A DNA stretch of 5,249 nucleotides from Thiobacillus sp. (GTDB taxonomy: Bacteria > Pseudomonadota > Gammaproteobacteria > Burkholderiales > Thiobacillaceae): assembly GCA_011391285.1 (NCBI GenBank), contig JAABQU010000073.1, positions 1 through 5,249 of the forward strand, read 5' to 3'. Positions 1 through 5,249 of this stretch are shown one piece after another. Both the position numbers and the translations under genes were made by a program. Below the pieces are notes generated by a model. The model ran no database searches, was not told the DNA's origin, and was given only the letters and a program-made list of their open reading frames with translations. Numbering within the stretch: the first letter of the stretch is position 1; the number at the start of each line of letters is the position of its first letter.

Positions 1-945
1 ATCCACCGCGAAGCCATGGTTCTGGCTGGTGATCGCCACCCGCCCGCTGTCGAGATCCTTCACCGGATGGTTGGCGCCATGGTGACCGAACTTCATCTTG
101 ACGGTCTTGGCACCGGAGGCGAGCGCCAGCAACTGGTGGCCGAGGCAGATGCCGAAGGTCGGGATTTTCGCCGCCACCAGTTCGCTGATCGCCTGGATCG
201 CGTAGTCGCACGGTTCCGGGTCGCCGGGGCCGTTGGAGAGGAAAATGCCGTCCGGTTTCAGCGCCATCGCCTCCGCCGCGGTTGCGGTGGCCGGCAGTAC
301 GGTGAGACGGCAGCCGCGCTCGGCCAGCATACGCAGGATGTTGCGCTTGACGCCGTAATCGAAGGCCACCACGTGGAAGCGCGGCTCGGTCTGCTGGCCA
401 TAGCCGCGCCCCAGCTTCCATTCGGATTCGTTCCACTCGTAGGATGCCGACGCCGTCACGACCTTGGCCAGATCCATGCCCGCCAGACCGGGGAAGGCAT
501 GCGCGGCCTCGAGCGCCTTCTTCTCATCCACGGCACCGGCCATGATGCAGCCTGCCTGCGCGCCCTTCTCTCGCAGGATGCGCGTCAGTCGCCGGGTGTC
601 GATATCGGCGATCGCCACGATATTCTGGCCCTTGAGGTAATCGGACAGCGACTGGTCGGCGCGGAAATTGGAATGCAGGCGCGGTACGTCGCGTACCACC
701 AGGCCGGCCGCGTGAATGCGATCCGACTCGACGTCCTCGGCATTGATGCCGGTGTTGCCGATGTGGGGATAGGTCAGCGTCACGATCTGACGCGAATACG
801 AGGGATCGGTGAGGATTTCCTGATAACCGGTCAGCGCGGTATTGAATACCACCTCACCGGTCGTGATGCCGTCGGCGCCGATGGACAGGCCGCGAAAAAC
901 CGAACCGTCAGCTAAAACAAGGATGGCAGGCTGGGCACGTGACAA
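1..945 (-). CDS. carA: Carbamoyl-phosphate synthase small subunit (glutaminase), 3' part missing
   Basis: CarA is the glutamine-hydrolysing subunit of cytoplasmic carbamoyl-phosphate synthase. It supplies ammonia to CarB for arginine and pyrimidine synthesis. The window holds 315 codons; the E. coli protein has about 382, so roughly 65 C-terminal residues lie off the left edge. The N-terminal CPSase domain is seen from residue 8, with the family signature [16 protein letters not shown] at 35-50. The class I glutamine amidotransferase domain starts near 190. It shows LSNGPGDP at 236-243 and the nucleophile elbow GICLGHQ at 265-271, with catalytic Cys267. The His/Glu pair of the triad would lie beyond the window. 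The start chosen is TTG at 945-943, because GGAG sits six bases upstream and the protein then begins [14 protein letters not shown] as in the family. The frame stays open upstream of it but has no ATG there. carB would be expected next, outside the window. Identification is very secure; the TTG start is likely. Confidence 0.96.
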   Translation of the reverse strand, partial: MSRAQPAILVLADGSVFRGLSIGADGITTGEVVFNTALTGYQEILTDPSYSRQIVTLTYPHIGNTGINAEDVESDRIHAAGLVVRDVPRLHSNFRADQSLSDYLKGQNIVAIADIDTRRLTRILREKGAQAGCIMAGAVDEKKALEAAHAFPGLAGMDLAKVVTASASYEWNESEWKLGRGYGQQTEPRFHVVAFDYGVKRNILRMLAERGCRLTVLPATATAAEAMALKPDGIFLSNGPGDPEPCDYAIQAISELVAAKIPTFGICLGHQLLALASGAKTVKMKFGHHGANHPVKDLDSGRVAITSQNHGFAVD

Positions 946-984
946 GGAATACTCCGCAAGACGAATGAGCGTGGCGCAGGTGAC

Positions 985-1021
985 AAAATTCAGGCGAGCC
1001 GCTTGCGCGAACCCGCCTGAA
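985..1021 (-). terminator. Rho-independent terminator-like hairpin in the carA leader
   Basis: Read on the minus strand, TTCAGGCG (1021-1014) and CGCCTGAA (996-989) form a perfect 8-bp outer stem. The interior adds three pairs including two G-U, one bulged T at 1010, and a CGC/GCG helix closed by a GCAA (GNRA) tetraloop at 1006-1003. TTTT follows at 988-985, and AA lies just before the 5' arm. On the plus strand no T-run follows, so the element points toward carA. It may end the bamE-dapB-glutaredoxin transcript, or act as an attenuator of carA, because a good promoter lies directly upstream of it. The structure is seen in the sequence; the role is inferred. The T-run is short, so efficiency is uncertain. 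Confidence 0.7.
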
Positions 1022-1034
1022 CTTGAATTGCCGA

Positions 1035-1063
1035 ATTGTAGCCGAACTGGCGCCTGTCTTCAA
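1035..1063 (-). promoter_or_regulatory. Probable sigma70 promoter for carA
   Basis: On the minus strand a -35 hexamer TTGAAG (1063-1058) is separated by exactly 17 bases from a -10 hexamer TACAAT (1040-1035). That is 4/6 and 5/6 agreement with TTGACA/TATAAT. Transcription would begin near 1028-1031, giving a leader of about 85 bases before the TTG start of carA. It lies in the 157-bp gap after the glutaredoxin gene, the widest gap in the window, which fits a separate carA promoter. The assignment rests on sequence match only. Confidence 0.6.
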
Positions 1064-1102
1064 TGACTCAACGACGCTTGGGCAGGCTTTTCCCCGCCCG
1101 GA

Positions 1103-1357
1103 TCAGGGCTGGAGGTGGTCCAGCCCGCCGTCCATGTCGAGCTCAGTCAGCTCGGTAAAGCCGCCGACGCATTTCCCGTCGACGACGATCTGCGGCACGG
1201 TGCGCGCGCCGTTGGTAACGACCGCAAATTCCTTCATCGCTTCGCGGTCGAGATCGATTCGGACTTCGTCGTAGCCGATGCCCCGTTTGTCCAGAAAGGC
1301 CTTGGCCTTGACGCAGATGGGGCAGGTGCCGGTGCTGTAGACCTTGACGGCGTTCAT
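1103..1357 (-). CDS. Small dithiol glutaredoxin (GrxC-like, CPIC active site)
   Basis: This is an 84-residue cytoplasmic thiol-disulfide oxidoreductase of the glutaredoxin family, normally reduced by glutathione and reducing protein disulfides or mixed disulfides. The whole protein is one thioredoxin fold, the usual length for the GrxC/Grx3 type. The active site is CPIC at 12-15, where the classic form is CPYC. The cis-proline motif TVP is at 53-55, the glutathione-site Gly pair GG at 65-66, and the C-terminal ELDMDGGLDHL resembles the LDARGGLDPL of E. coli Grx3. An extra Cys63 precedes the GG. The ATG at 1357-1355 has a modest GGGA about seven bases upstream. The gene begins 35 bp after the dapB stop with no evident promoter between, so it is probably the last gene of the bamE-dapB transcript. 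The family is secure. The exact subgroup and substrate are not, because the tyrosine of the active site is replaced by isoleucine. Confidence 0.9.
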   Translation of the reverse strand: MNAVKVYSTGTCPICVKAKAFLDKRGIGYDEVRIDLDREAMKEFAVVTNGARTVPQIVVDGKCVGGFTELTELDMDGGLDHLQP

Positions 1358-1392
1358 GGTGTGTTCCCGATTTTTGCGGTGAATTCAGATTG

Positions 1393-2196
1393 CTATTTGA
1401 GACCCAGCACGTCGCGCATGTCGTACAGGCCCGGCGCGCGGCCCTGCAGCCACTTGGCGGCACGCAGCGCGCCTTGGGCGAAGGTGGCGCGGCTGCTGGC
1501 CTTGTGGGTGAGTTCAACGCGTTCGCCGATGCCGGCGAACAGCAGCGTGTGGTCGCCGACGATGTCGCCGCCGCGCACTGTGGCAAAGCCAATGGTCTTG
1601 GGGTCGCGCTCGCCGGTGACGCCCTCGCGTCCGTACACGGCGCAGCTGGCAAGATCACGATTGATGGCGCGGGCCACGGCCTGCCCCAAGCCCAGCGCGG
1701 TGCCGGACGGCGCATCGACCTTGTGGCGATGGTGCGCCTCGATGATCTCGATGTCGTAGCCGTCCTCCAGCACCTGGGCTGCGAGTTCGGCCAGTTTCAT
1801 CAGGAGGTTCACCCCCACGCTCATGTTGGGCGCGAACACGACCGGAATCTGCTGCGCCGCAGCCGCAATGCGCGCTCGGCCGGCTTCGTCGAAGCCCGTG
1901 GTGCCGATCACCAGCGGCACGCCGGCCGCGGCACAGGCATCCAGATAGCCGAAGGTGGCTTCGGGACGGGTGAAGTCGATCAGCGCCTGTGCGCCGTGCA
2001 ATGCGGCGGCCGGCTGATCCGTCACAGCCACCCCACTGGCCGCGCCCCAGGCCGCACCGGCATCCTGTCCGACCAGCGGGCTGCCAGGCCGGTCAATCGC
2101 GCCACACAGCACGCAGCCGGCATCGGCCGCCACCGCTTCCAGCAGCGCACGCCCCATGCGGCCGGACACGCCGGCAATCGCGGTCTGCACGGTCAT
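1393..2196 (-). CDS. dapB: 4-hydroxy-tetrahydrodipicolinate reductase
   Basis: DapB reduces 4-hydroxy-2,3,4,5-tetrahydrodipicolinate with NAD(P)H, the second dedicated step of the pathway to diaminopimelate and lysine, in the cytoplasm. The 267 residues match the usual length. The N-terminal Rossmann domain opens with GVSGRMGR at 9-16, followed by IDFT at 73-76 and GTTG at 98-101. The hinge APNMSVGVN is at 122-130. The catalytic and substrate-binding segment [13 protein letters not shown] is at 155-167; H155 and K159 correspond to the E. coli catalytic His159 and Lys163. The C-terminus runs through [10 protein letters not shown] (195-204) and HKASSR (231-236) to DMRDVL, as in the E. coli enzyme. 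The ATG at 2196-2194 overlaps the bamE stop as ATGA, which points to translational coupling. The glutaredoxin gene follows after 35 bp. The first glycine-rich turn reads GVSG instead of the commoner GAxG, a conservative change. No essential motif is missing. Confidence 0.97.
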   Translation of the reverse strand: MTVQTAIAGVSGRMGRALLEAVAADAGCVLCGAIDRPGSPLVGQDAGAAWGAASGVAVTDQPAAALHGAQALIDFTRPEATFGYLDACAAAGVPLVIGTTGFDEAGRARIAAAAQQIPVVFAPNMSVGVNLLMKLAELAAQVLEDGYDIEIIEAHHRHKVDAPSGTALGLGQAVARAINRDLASCAVYGREGVTGERDPKTIGFATVRGGDIVGDHTLLFAGIGERVELTHKASSRATFAQGALRAAKWLQGRAPGLYDMRDVLGLK

Positions 2197-2567
2197 GGCT
2201 GAACGTCCTGCACGGCCGGTTCGGACGTCGGCTGGTCCGGGCTTGCAGGCGCTGGCAGATCACCTTCTATGCGCGCCAGCGTATCGCCATCGAAGAACAG
2301 CGAGATGCGCTTCTGCTCGGTCAGCTTGCCGGCCGTGTAGTACATGTACACGTAATCCCAGCGATCGGTCCGGAACGGATCGACCACCAGCGGCGTGCCC
2401 AGCAGGAAGCGGACCTGCGAGCGGCTGAGGCCGGGCTTCAGACGAGCGACGTTCTCCTGATCGAGCGCATTGCCTTGTTGCACATCGATGCGATGGGATG
2501 CGATATAGCCGCCGGAGCACCCGGCAACCAGGCTCAGAAGCAGGGCGGAAATCAGGAAATGACGCAT
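2193..2567 (-). CDS. bamE: Outer-membrane assembly lipoprotein BamE (OmlA/SmpA)
   Basis: BamE is a small lipoprotein of the BAM complex, which inserts beta-barrel proteins into the outer membrane from the periplasmic side. From the chosen ATG the protein has 124 residues. A lipoprotein signal spans 1-16, with lipobox VAGC and Cys17 as the lipidated residue. The BamE domain follows: IDVQQGN at 27-33, [23 protein letters not shown] at about 43-65, WDYVYMY at 70-76, and [14 protein letters not shown] at 90-103. The QGN, GTP and DPF elements match E. coli BamE. A Pro/Ser/Glu-rich tail of about 20 residues follows. The frame is open 31 codons further upstream, but starting at 2567 puts the signal peptide at the N-terminus. 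The Shine-Dalgarno sequence before this ATG is poor. The gene is divergent from fur and overlaps dapB by 4 bp. The family is secure; the start is very likely. Confidence 0.94.
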   Translation of the reverse strand: MRHFLISALLLSLVAGCSGGYIASHRIDVQQGNALDQENVARLKPGLSRSQVRFLLGTPLVVDPFRTDRWDYVYMYYTAGKLTEQKRISLFFDGDTLARIEGDLPAPASPDQPTSEPAVQDVQP

Positions 2568-2647
2568 GGTCAGGAAACCGGAAGGGTTGGGGCGGGTGGA
2601 AAAAAACGTATCATAACGTATTCGTGTTCCCATTCTGGAGACCCCCA
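2568..2647. promoter_or_regulatory. Divergent bamE/fur promoter region with 10-bp-spaced direct repeats
   Basis: This 80-bp gap must serve both bamE (minus) and fur (plus). For fur, TTGGGG (2587-2592), a 16-bp spacer and TATCAT (2609-2614) make a plausible sigma70 promoter. For bamE, TATGAT (2615-2610 on the minus strand) is a good -10 that lies almost on top of the fur -10, but no convincing -35 is found upstream of it. Two copies of AACGTAT (2605-2611 and 2615-2621) repeat at a 10-bp interval, one helical turn, across both -10 elements. An A-tract runs from 2600 to 2606. The repeats do not resemble the Fur consensus. Promoter positions are pattern-based only. Confidence 0.5.
2637..2640 (+). 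promoter_or_regulatory. Ribosome binding site that fixes the TTG start of fur
   Basis: GGAG is seven bases before the TTG at 2648-2650. There is no in-frame ATG or GTG between this site and the conserved part of Fur, and the next in-frame ATG upstream (2498) lies within bamE on the opposite strand. This decides the start. Confidence 0.75.
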
Positions 2648-3097
2648 TTGAGCAATCCATCCGACCTCAAGAGCATCGGTCTCAAAGCCACCCTGCCGCG
2701 CCTTAAAATCCTCGATCTGTTCGAGCAGAGCGACAAGCGGCACATGACGGCAGAAGAGGTTTACCGGCTTCTCTCGGATGAAGGACAGGACATTGGCCTC
2801 GCCACGGTCTACCGCGTACTCACCCAGTTCGAGCAGGCCGGGCTGTTGATGCGCCACCATTTCGACAGCGACAAGGCGGTATTCGAACTCAACCAGGGCG
2901 ACCACCACGACCATCTGGTCTGCCTGCAGTGCGGCAAGGTCGAGGAGTTCTTCGACGCCGAAATCGAAAAGCGCCAAAACCGCATCGCCAAAGAGCGCGG
3001 CTTTGCCATCCACGACCATTCGCTGCAGATCTACGCCGACTGCATCAAGGAAGACTGTCCCAACCGCAAGTCCAGCGGCGCGCGTCACCGCGCATAA
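2648..3097 (+). CDS. fur: Ferric uptake regulator Fur
   Basis: Fur is a dimeric cytoplasmic repressor that binds operators of iron-uptake genes when loaded with Fe(II). The 149 residues match the family length (E. coli 148). The N-terminal winged helix includes [12 protein letters not shown] at 11-22 and the recognition-helix region [16 protein letters not shown] at 50-65, nearly identical to E. coli Fur. Regulatory metal ligands are conserved: H32, E80, HHDH at 86-89, E107 and H124. The structural zinc cysteines are all present as CLQC (92-95) and C132/C137, so this is Fur rather than a Zur, Mur or PerR relative, as far as motifs can tell. The start is TTG at 2648, supported by GGAG upstream and by alignment of the N-terminus. 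The last 13 bp overlap the convergent btuF-like gene. The C-terminus is short and basic instead of the His-rich tail of E. coli Fur. It probably lies alone on its transcript. Confidence 0.96.
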   Translation: MSNPSDLKSIGLKATLPRLKILDLFEQSDKRHMTAEEVYRLLSDEGQDIGLATVYRVLTQFEQAGLLMRHHFDSDKAVFELNQGDHHDHLVCLQCGKVEEFFDAEIEKRQNRIAKERGFAIHDHSLQIYADCIKEDCPNRKSSGARHRA

Positions 3098-3948
3098 GCC
3101 GCCACCGCCGCGCACAGCCCGGCCACGCCCTCGATCAGTCGCGGCGTGAGCCGATGCAGCAGGTCCGCATCCACCTGTACAAACGCATCATTTTTCACCG
3201 CCGGCAGGCTGGCAAACTGCTGCCACGAACGCCGCAGGTCCGGCGCATCGCTGCCCGCCACGATCAGTTCGGGTGCCCGGCTGAGCACCGCCTCGCGCGA
3301 CACCACCGGTGAAAGTCCGCGCAGATCGGCAAACACATTGCGCGCACCGCACAGCACCAGCGCATCGCTGATCCAGTGGCCACCGCCCACCGTCATCAGC
3401 GGACGATCCCAGACTTGATAGAACACACTCACCGGCGGCTTCTGCACGTCACGCACCTGCAACGCGGCCAATCGCGTGGAATACGCTTGCGCCGCCGTCT
3501 CTCCCGCCACTGCATGGCCGCTCGCCTGTCCGATGAGGCGCAGCAGGCGTGCCACGTCGTCGAGCCGGGTCGCCTGGGTGTGCAGTACGGGCACGCCCAT
3601 TTTCCTCAGGCCGTGAATATCCGCCGCACGGTTGCCGCCAACCCAGACAAGGACCAGGTCCGGCTTCAGCGCCAGGATGCGTTCGAAGTTGATGCGGCTG
3701 TAGTCGCCTACGCGCGGCAAGGTTTTCGCCGCTGCGGGGTAGTCGCTGGCGCTGTCGACCCCCACCAACTGCGACCCGGCGCCGACGGCGAACAGGAGCT
3801 CGGTGAGATGCGGCGTGAGGGAAATGATGCGCTGCGGCGGCCGGGTGAATTCGAGCGTCTGCCCGATATCGTCGACCAGGCGGATGGCGGCGGCCTGTAC
3901 GGGGCAGCTCAGCAGCAGGCACAGCCAGAAAACGACGCAGCGAATCAC
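3085..3948 (-). CDS. btuF: BtuF-like periplasmic cobalamin-binding protein of an ABC importer
   Basis: This 287-residue exported binding protein of the Fe/B12 periplasmic-binding family (class III) most resembles BtuF, which hands vitamin B12 to BtuCD. A signal peptide covers about 1-19: Arg3, a hydrophobic run at 5-14, then likely cleavage after PVQA. Family stretches parallel to E. coli BtuF are [20 protein letters not shown] (38-57), [10 protein letters not shown] (62-71), [20 protein letters not shown] (87-106), [11 protein letters not shown] (199-209) and [15 protein letters not shown] (216-230). The long helix joining the lobes falls around 127-160. The start is GTG at 3948-3946, which forms a GTGA overlap with the preceding phosphatase stop and puts the signal at the N-terminus. 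The frame is open a further 42 codons upstream but without family sequence. LLSC at 12-15 could be read as a lipobox, so a lipoprotein is an alternative. No BtuC, BtuD or BtuB gene is in the window. A siderophore or other corrinoid ligand cannot be excluded, but the phosphatase neighbour supports B12. Confidence 0.85.
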   Translation of the reverse strand: MIRCVVFWLCLLLSCPVQAAAIRLVDDIGQTLEFTRPPQRIISLTPHLTELLFAVGAGSQLVGVDSASDYPAAAKTLPRVGDYSRINFERILALKPDLVLVWVGGNRAADIHGLRKMGVPVLHTQATRLDDVARLLRLIGQASGHAVAGETAAQAYSTRLAALQVRDVQKPPVSVFYQVWDRPLMTVGGGHWISDALVLCGARNVFADLRGLSPVVSREAVLSRAPELIVAGSDAPDLRRSWQQFASLPAVKNDAFVQVDADLLHRLTPRLIEGVAGLCAAVAAYAR

Positions 3949-4541
3949 CGATCGACGCGCGGGCTGCCGTGGAAAATCAGGCTCGCGCGACCGGCATCGA
4001 AGCGCAGGCGCGTCAGCGAAGCAGTCGCCACTTCGATGCGGTAGGCGTGTCCCAGCGGAATCTGCAGCGCCCACGCCAACGCCATGCGCATCACTCCGGC
4101 GTGCCCCACCAGCAGCACATGCTGGCCGGCGTGTTGCACGAGCATATCGTCCAGCGCAGCGGCCACACGCGCATGGAAGTCCTCAAGCGGTTCTGCACCC
4201 TGTGGACGCGCACGGATCGGATCGGCCTTGAAGCGCGCCAGCGTACCGGGGGCGTCCTGCTCGATCTCGGCGGCCGACTTGCCCTCCCATGCGCCGAAGC
4301 CGACTTCCTTCAGACGCTCGTCCAATGCCAGCGGCAGGGCGTGGCGGTCGGCCAGCGCTTCGGCGAACGCACGGCAGCGCAGCAAAGGCGACGACACGAT
4401 GCGCGTCCACGGCACCGACGCGCCCACCGCCGCATGCATCTGCGCCCACCCCTTTTCAGACAGCGGGTCGTCGATCTGGCCGCGATACCTGCGCCCGCCG
4501 ACGGGCTCGCCGTGGCGCATCAAGTCAACAGTCGTGCTCAC
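3945..4541 (-). CDS. Histidine phosphatase, probably alpha-ribazole phosphatase (CobC-like)
   Basis: This is a 198-residue cytoplasmic member of the histidine phosphatase (phosphoglycerate mutase-like) superfamily. The phospho-acceptor motif MRHGEP is at 8-13 with His10, followed by SSPLLRC at 50-56 with Arg55, the acid segment EVGFGAWEG at 79-87 with Glu79, and VGHAGVMR at 145-152 with His147. All four catalytic elements are present. FGxWEG together with a length near 200 is typical of CobC, which removes phosphate from alpha-ribazole-5'-phosphate (or from adenosylcobalamin-5'-phosphate) late in cobalamin assembly. The superfamily is certain. The CobC call is inferred from these motifs and from the btuF-like gene directly after it; a general sugar or nucleotide phosphatase is possible. 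The start is GTG at 4541-4539, overlapping the proB stop as GTGA. The next ATG would begin inside the RHG motif and is not credible. The gene overlaps the btuF-like gene by another GTGA. Confidence 0.85.
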   Translation of the reverse strand: MSTTVDLMRHGEPVGGRRYRGQIDDPLSEKGWAQMHAAVGASVPWTRIVSSPLLRCRAFAEALADRHALPLALDERLKEVGFGAWEGKSAAEIEQDAPGTLARFKADPIRARPQGAEPLEDFHARVAAALDDMLVQHAGQHVLLVGHAGVMRMALAWALQIPLGHAYRIEVATASLTRLRFDAGRASLIFHGSPRVDR

Positions 4542-5249
4542 GCCAGCAACACCAGGTTGTCTCGGTGAATCAGTTCCGGCTCGTCCATGTAGCCGAGCTC
4601 GGCCTCGATCGCGCTGCTCGGCTTGCCGGCGATGCGGCGCGCTTCGCTCGCGCTGTAGTTGACGAGGCCACGTGCGATTTCACAGCCTTCGGCATCGGCC
4701 ACACCCACCACTTCGCCACGCTCGAATTCGCCGGTGATGCCCTTGACGCCAACCGGCAAAAGGCTCTTGCCATCCTCGCGCAGCGCGCGCACGGCGCCAT
4801 CGTCCAGGATCACGCCGCCGCGCAATTGCAGATGGTCGGCCAGCCATTGCCGCCGCGCGGCGAGCGGCGCCTGGCGCGCCACCAACTGGCTGCCGATGGC
4901 CTCGCCCGCCGCCAACCGCAGCAGAACGTTCTCCTCGCGGCCGCTGCAGATCACCGTATGCGCACCGCTCCTGGCCGCACGCTTGGCGGAGAGGATCTTG
5001 GTCAGCATGCCGCCGGTGCCGACGCTGCTGCCCGCTCCGCCCGCCATGCGTTCGAGTTCAGGGTCGCCTGCGTGGGCTTCCATCACCAGCGTCGCCTGCG
5101 GGTCCTTGCGCGGGTCTGCCGTGTACAGACCGGGCTGGTCGGTGAGGATGATCAGGCAATCCGCTTCAATCAGATTGGTCACCAGCGCGCCCAGGGTGTC
5201 GTTGTCGCCGAGACGGATCTCGTCGGTGGCGACCGTGTCGTTCTCGTTG
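4538..5249 (-). CDS. proB: Glutamate 5-kinase, N-terminal part missing
   Basis: ProB phosphorylates the gamma-carboxyl of L-glutamate with ATP, the first and feedback-inhibited step of proline synthesis. The fragment holds 236 residues plus stop. The frame runs off the right edge, losing about 133 residues by comparison with E. coli ProB. The fragment opens with [17 protein letters not shown], which contains counterparts of the E. coli glutamate-binding residues Asp137, Asn149 and Asp150. Then come [13 protein letters not shown] and [13 protein letters not shown] with the conserved lysine, ending the amino-acid kinase domain. The last 105 or so residues form a PUA domain (from about RRQWLADHL through [20 protein letters not shown] and [17 protein letters not shown]), so this is the long kinase-plus-PUA form. 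An ATG or GTG inside the fragment is not the start, because conserved family sequence continues upstream to the edge. The stop overlaps the GTG of the CobC-like gene, suggesting that proB leads this coupled run in the window. Confidence 0.97.
   Translation of the reverse strand, partial: NENDTVATDEIRLGDNDTLGALVTNLIEADCLIILTDQPGLYTADPRKDPQATLVMEAHAGDPELERMAGGAGSSVGTGGMLTKILSAKRAARSGAHTVICSGREENVLLRLAAGEAIGSQLVARQAPLAARRQWLADHLQLRGGVILDDGAVRALREDGKSLLPVGVKGITGEFERGEVVGVADAEGCEIARGLVNYSASEARRIAGKPSSAIEAELGYMDEPELIHRDNLVLLA

Noticed and set aside
16..915. A 299-codon open frame on the plus strand opposite carA
   Set aside because: It is the antisense of an unmistakable carA in high-GC DNA, where long shadow frames are common. 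Its translation is rich in Arg, His and Gly with no recognisable domain.
1390..2202. A 270-codon open frame on the plus strand opposite dapB
   Set aside because: It mirrors dapB almost exactly and has no family motif; it is a GC-driven antisense frame.
2605..2623. Possible Fur box in the fur promoter
   Set aside because: Compared with GATAATGATAATCATTATC in several registers, only a few positions agree, and the pattern is a direct repeat and not the expected inverted or hexamer array.
3080..3093. GCGCG-TCAC-CGCGC hairpin at the fur/btuF junction as a terminator
   Set aside because: The stem is only 5 bp and no T-run follows on either strand; such repeats are expected by chance at this GC content.
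3376..4044. A 222-codon open frame on the plus strand opposite the btuF-like gene
   Set aside because: Same reason: it covers a clear binding-protein gene, and its translation looks like composition-biased noise.
3949..4074. An upstream start for the btuF-like gene giving a 329-residue protein
   Set aside because: The extra 42 residues overlap the phosphatase gene, are Arg-rich, and would bury the signal peptide; the GTG at 3948 is better on every count.

Overview
The window is an ordinary, gene-dense stretch of a high-GC proteobacterial chromosome. It holds eight protein genes, two of them cut by the window edges, and no sign of mobile elements, CRISPR or RNA genes. The order fur / bamE-dapB-...-carA, together with the close resemblance of Fur, DapB, BamE and ProB to their enterobacterial counterparts, suggests a betaproteobacterium (possibly near Nitrosomonadales or Thiobacillus). 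That placement is an inference from recalled gene order and protein similarity, not from a search.

Layout from left to right: carA (minus strand, 3' end off the window) lies behind a 157-bp gap that holds a good sigma70-type promoter and, directly downstream of it, a strong hairpin followed by a T-run. Next come a small CPIC glutaredoxin gene, dapB and bamE, all on the minus strand, transcribed bamE -> dapB -> glutaredoxin. bamE and dapB overlap by an ATGA. An 80-bp divergent promoter region separates bamE from fur, which runs on the plus strand and starts with TTG. fur ends tail-to-tail with a btuF-like gene, and the two overlap by 13 bp. The btuF-like gene is the last of a minus-strand run, proB -> cobC-like phosphatase -> btuF-like, in which both junctions are 4-bp GTGA overlaps. 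proB is cut by the right edge.

By function, the window combines biosynthesis (CarA for carbamoyl phosphate, DapB for lysine and diaminopimelate, ProB for proline), outer-membrane assembly (BamE), iron-responsive regulation (Fur), thiol redox chemistry (glutaredoxin) and a two-gene corrinoid module (CobC-like phosphatase plus a BtuF-like B12-binding protein) placed behind proB. I see no strong candidate for an undescribed system. The items most worth a second look are the carA leader hairpin, the corrinoid genes tightly coupled to proB, and the repeats in the divergent fur/bamE promoter.
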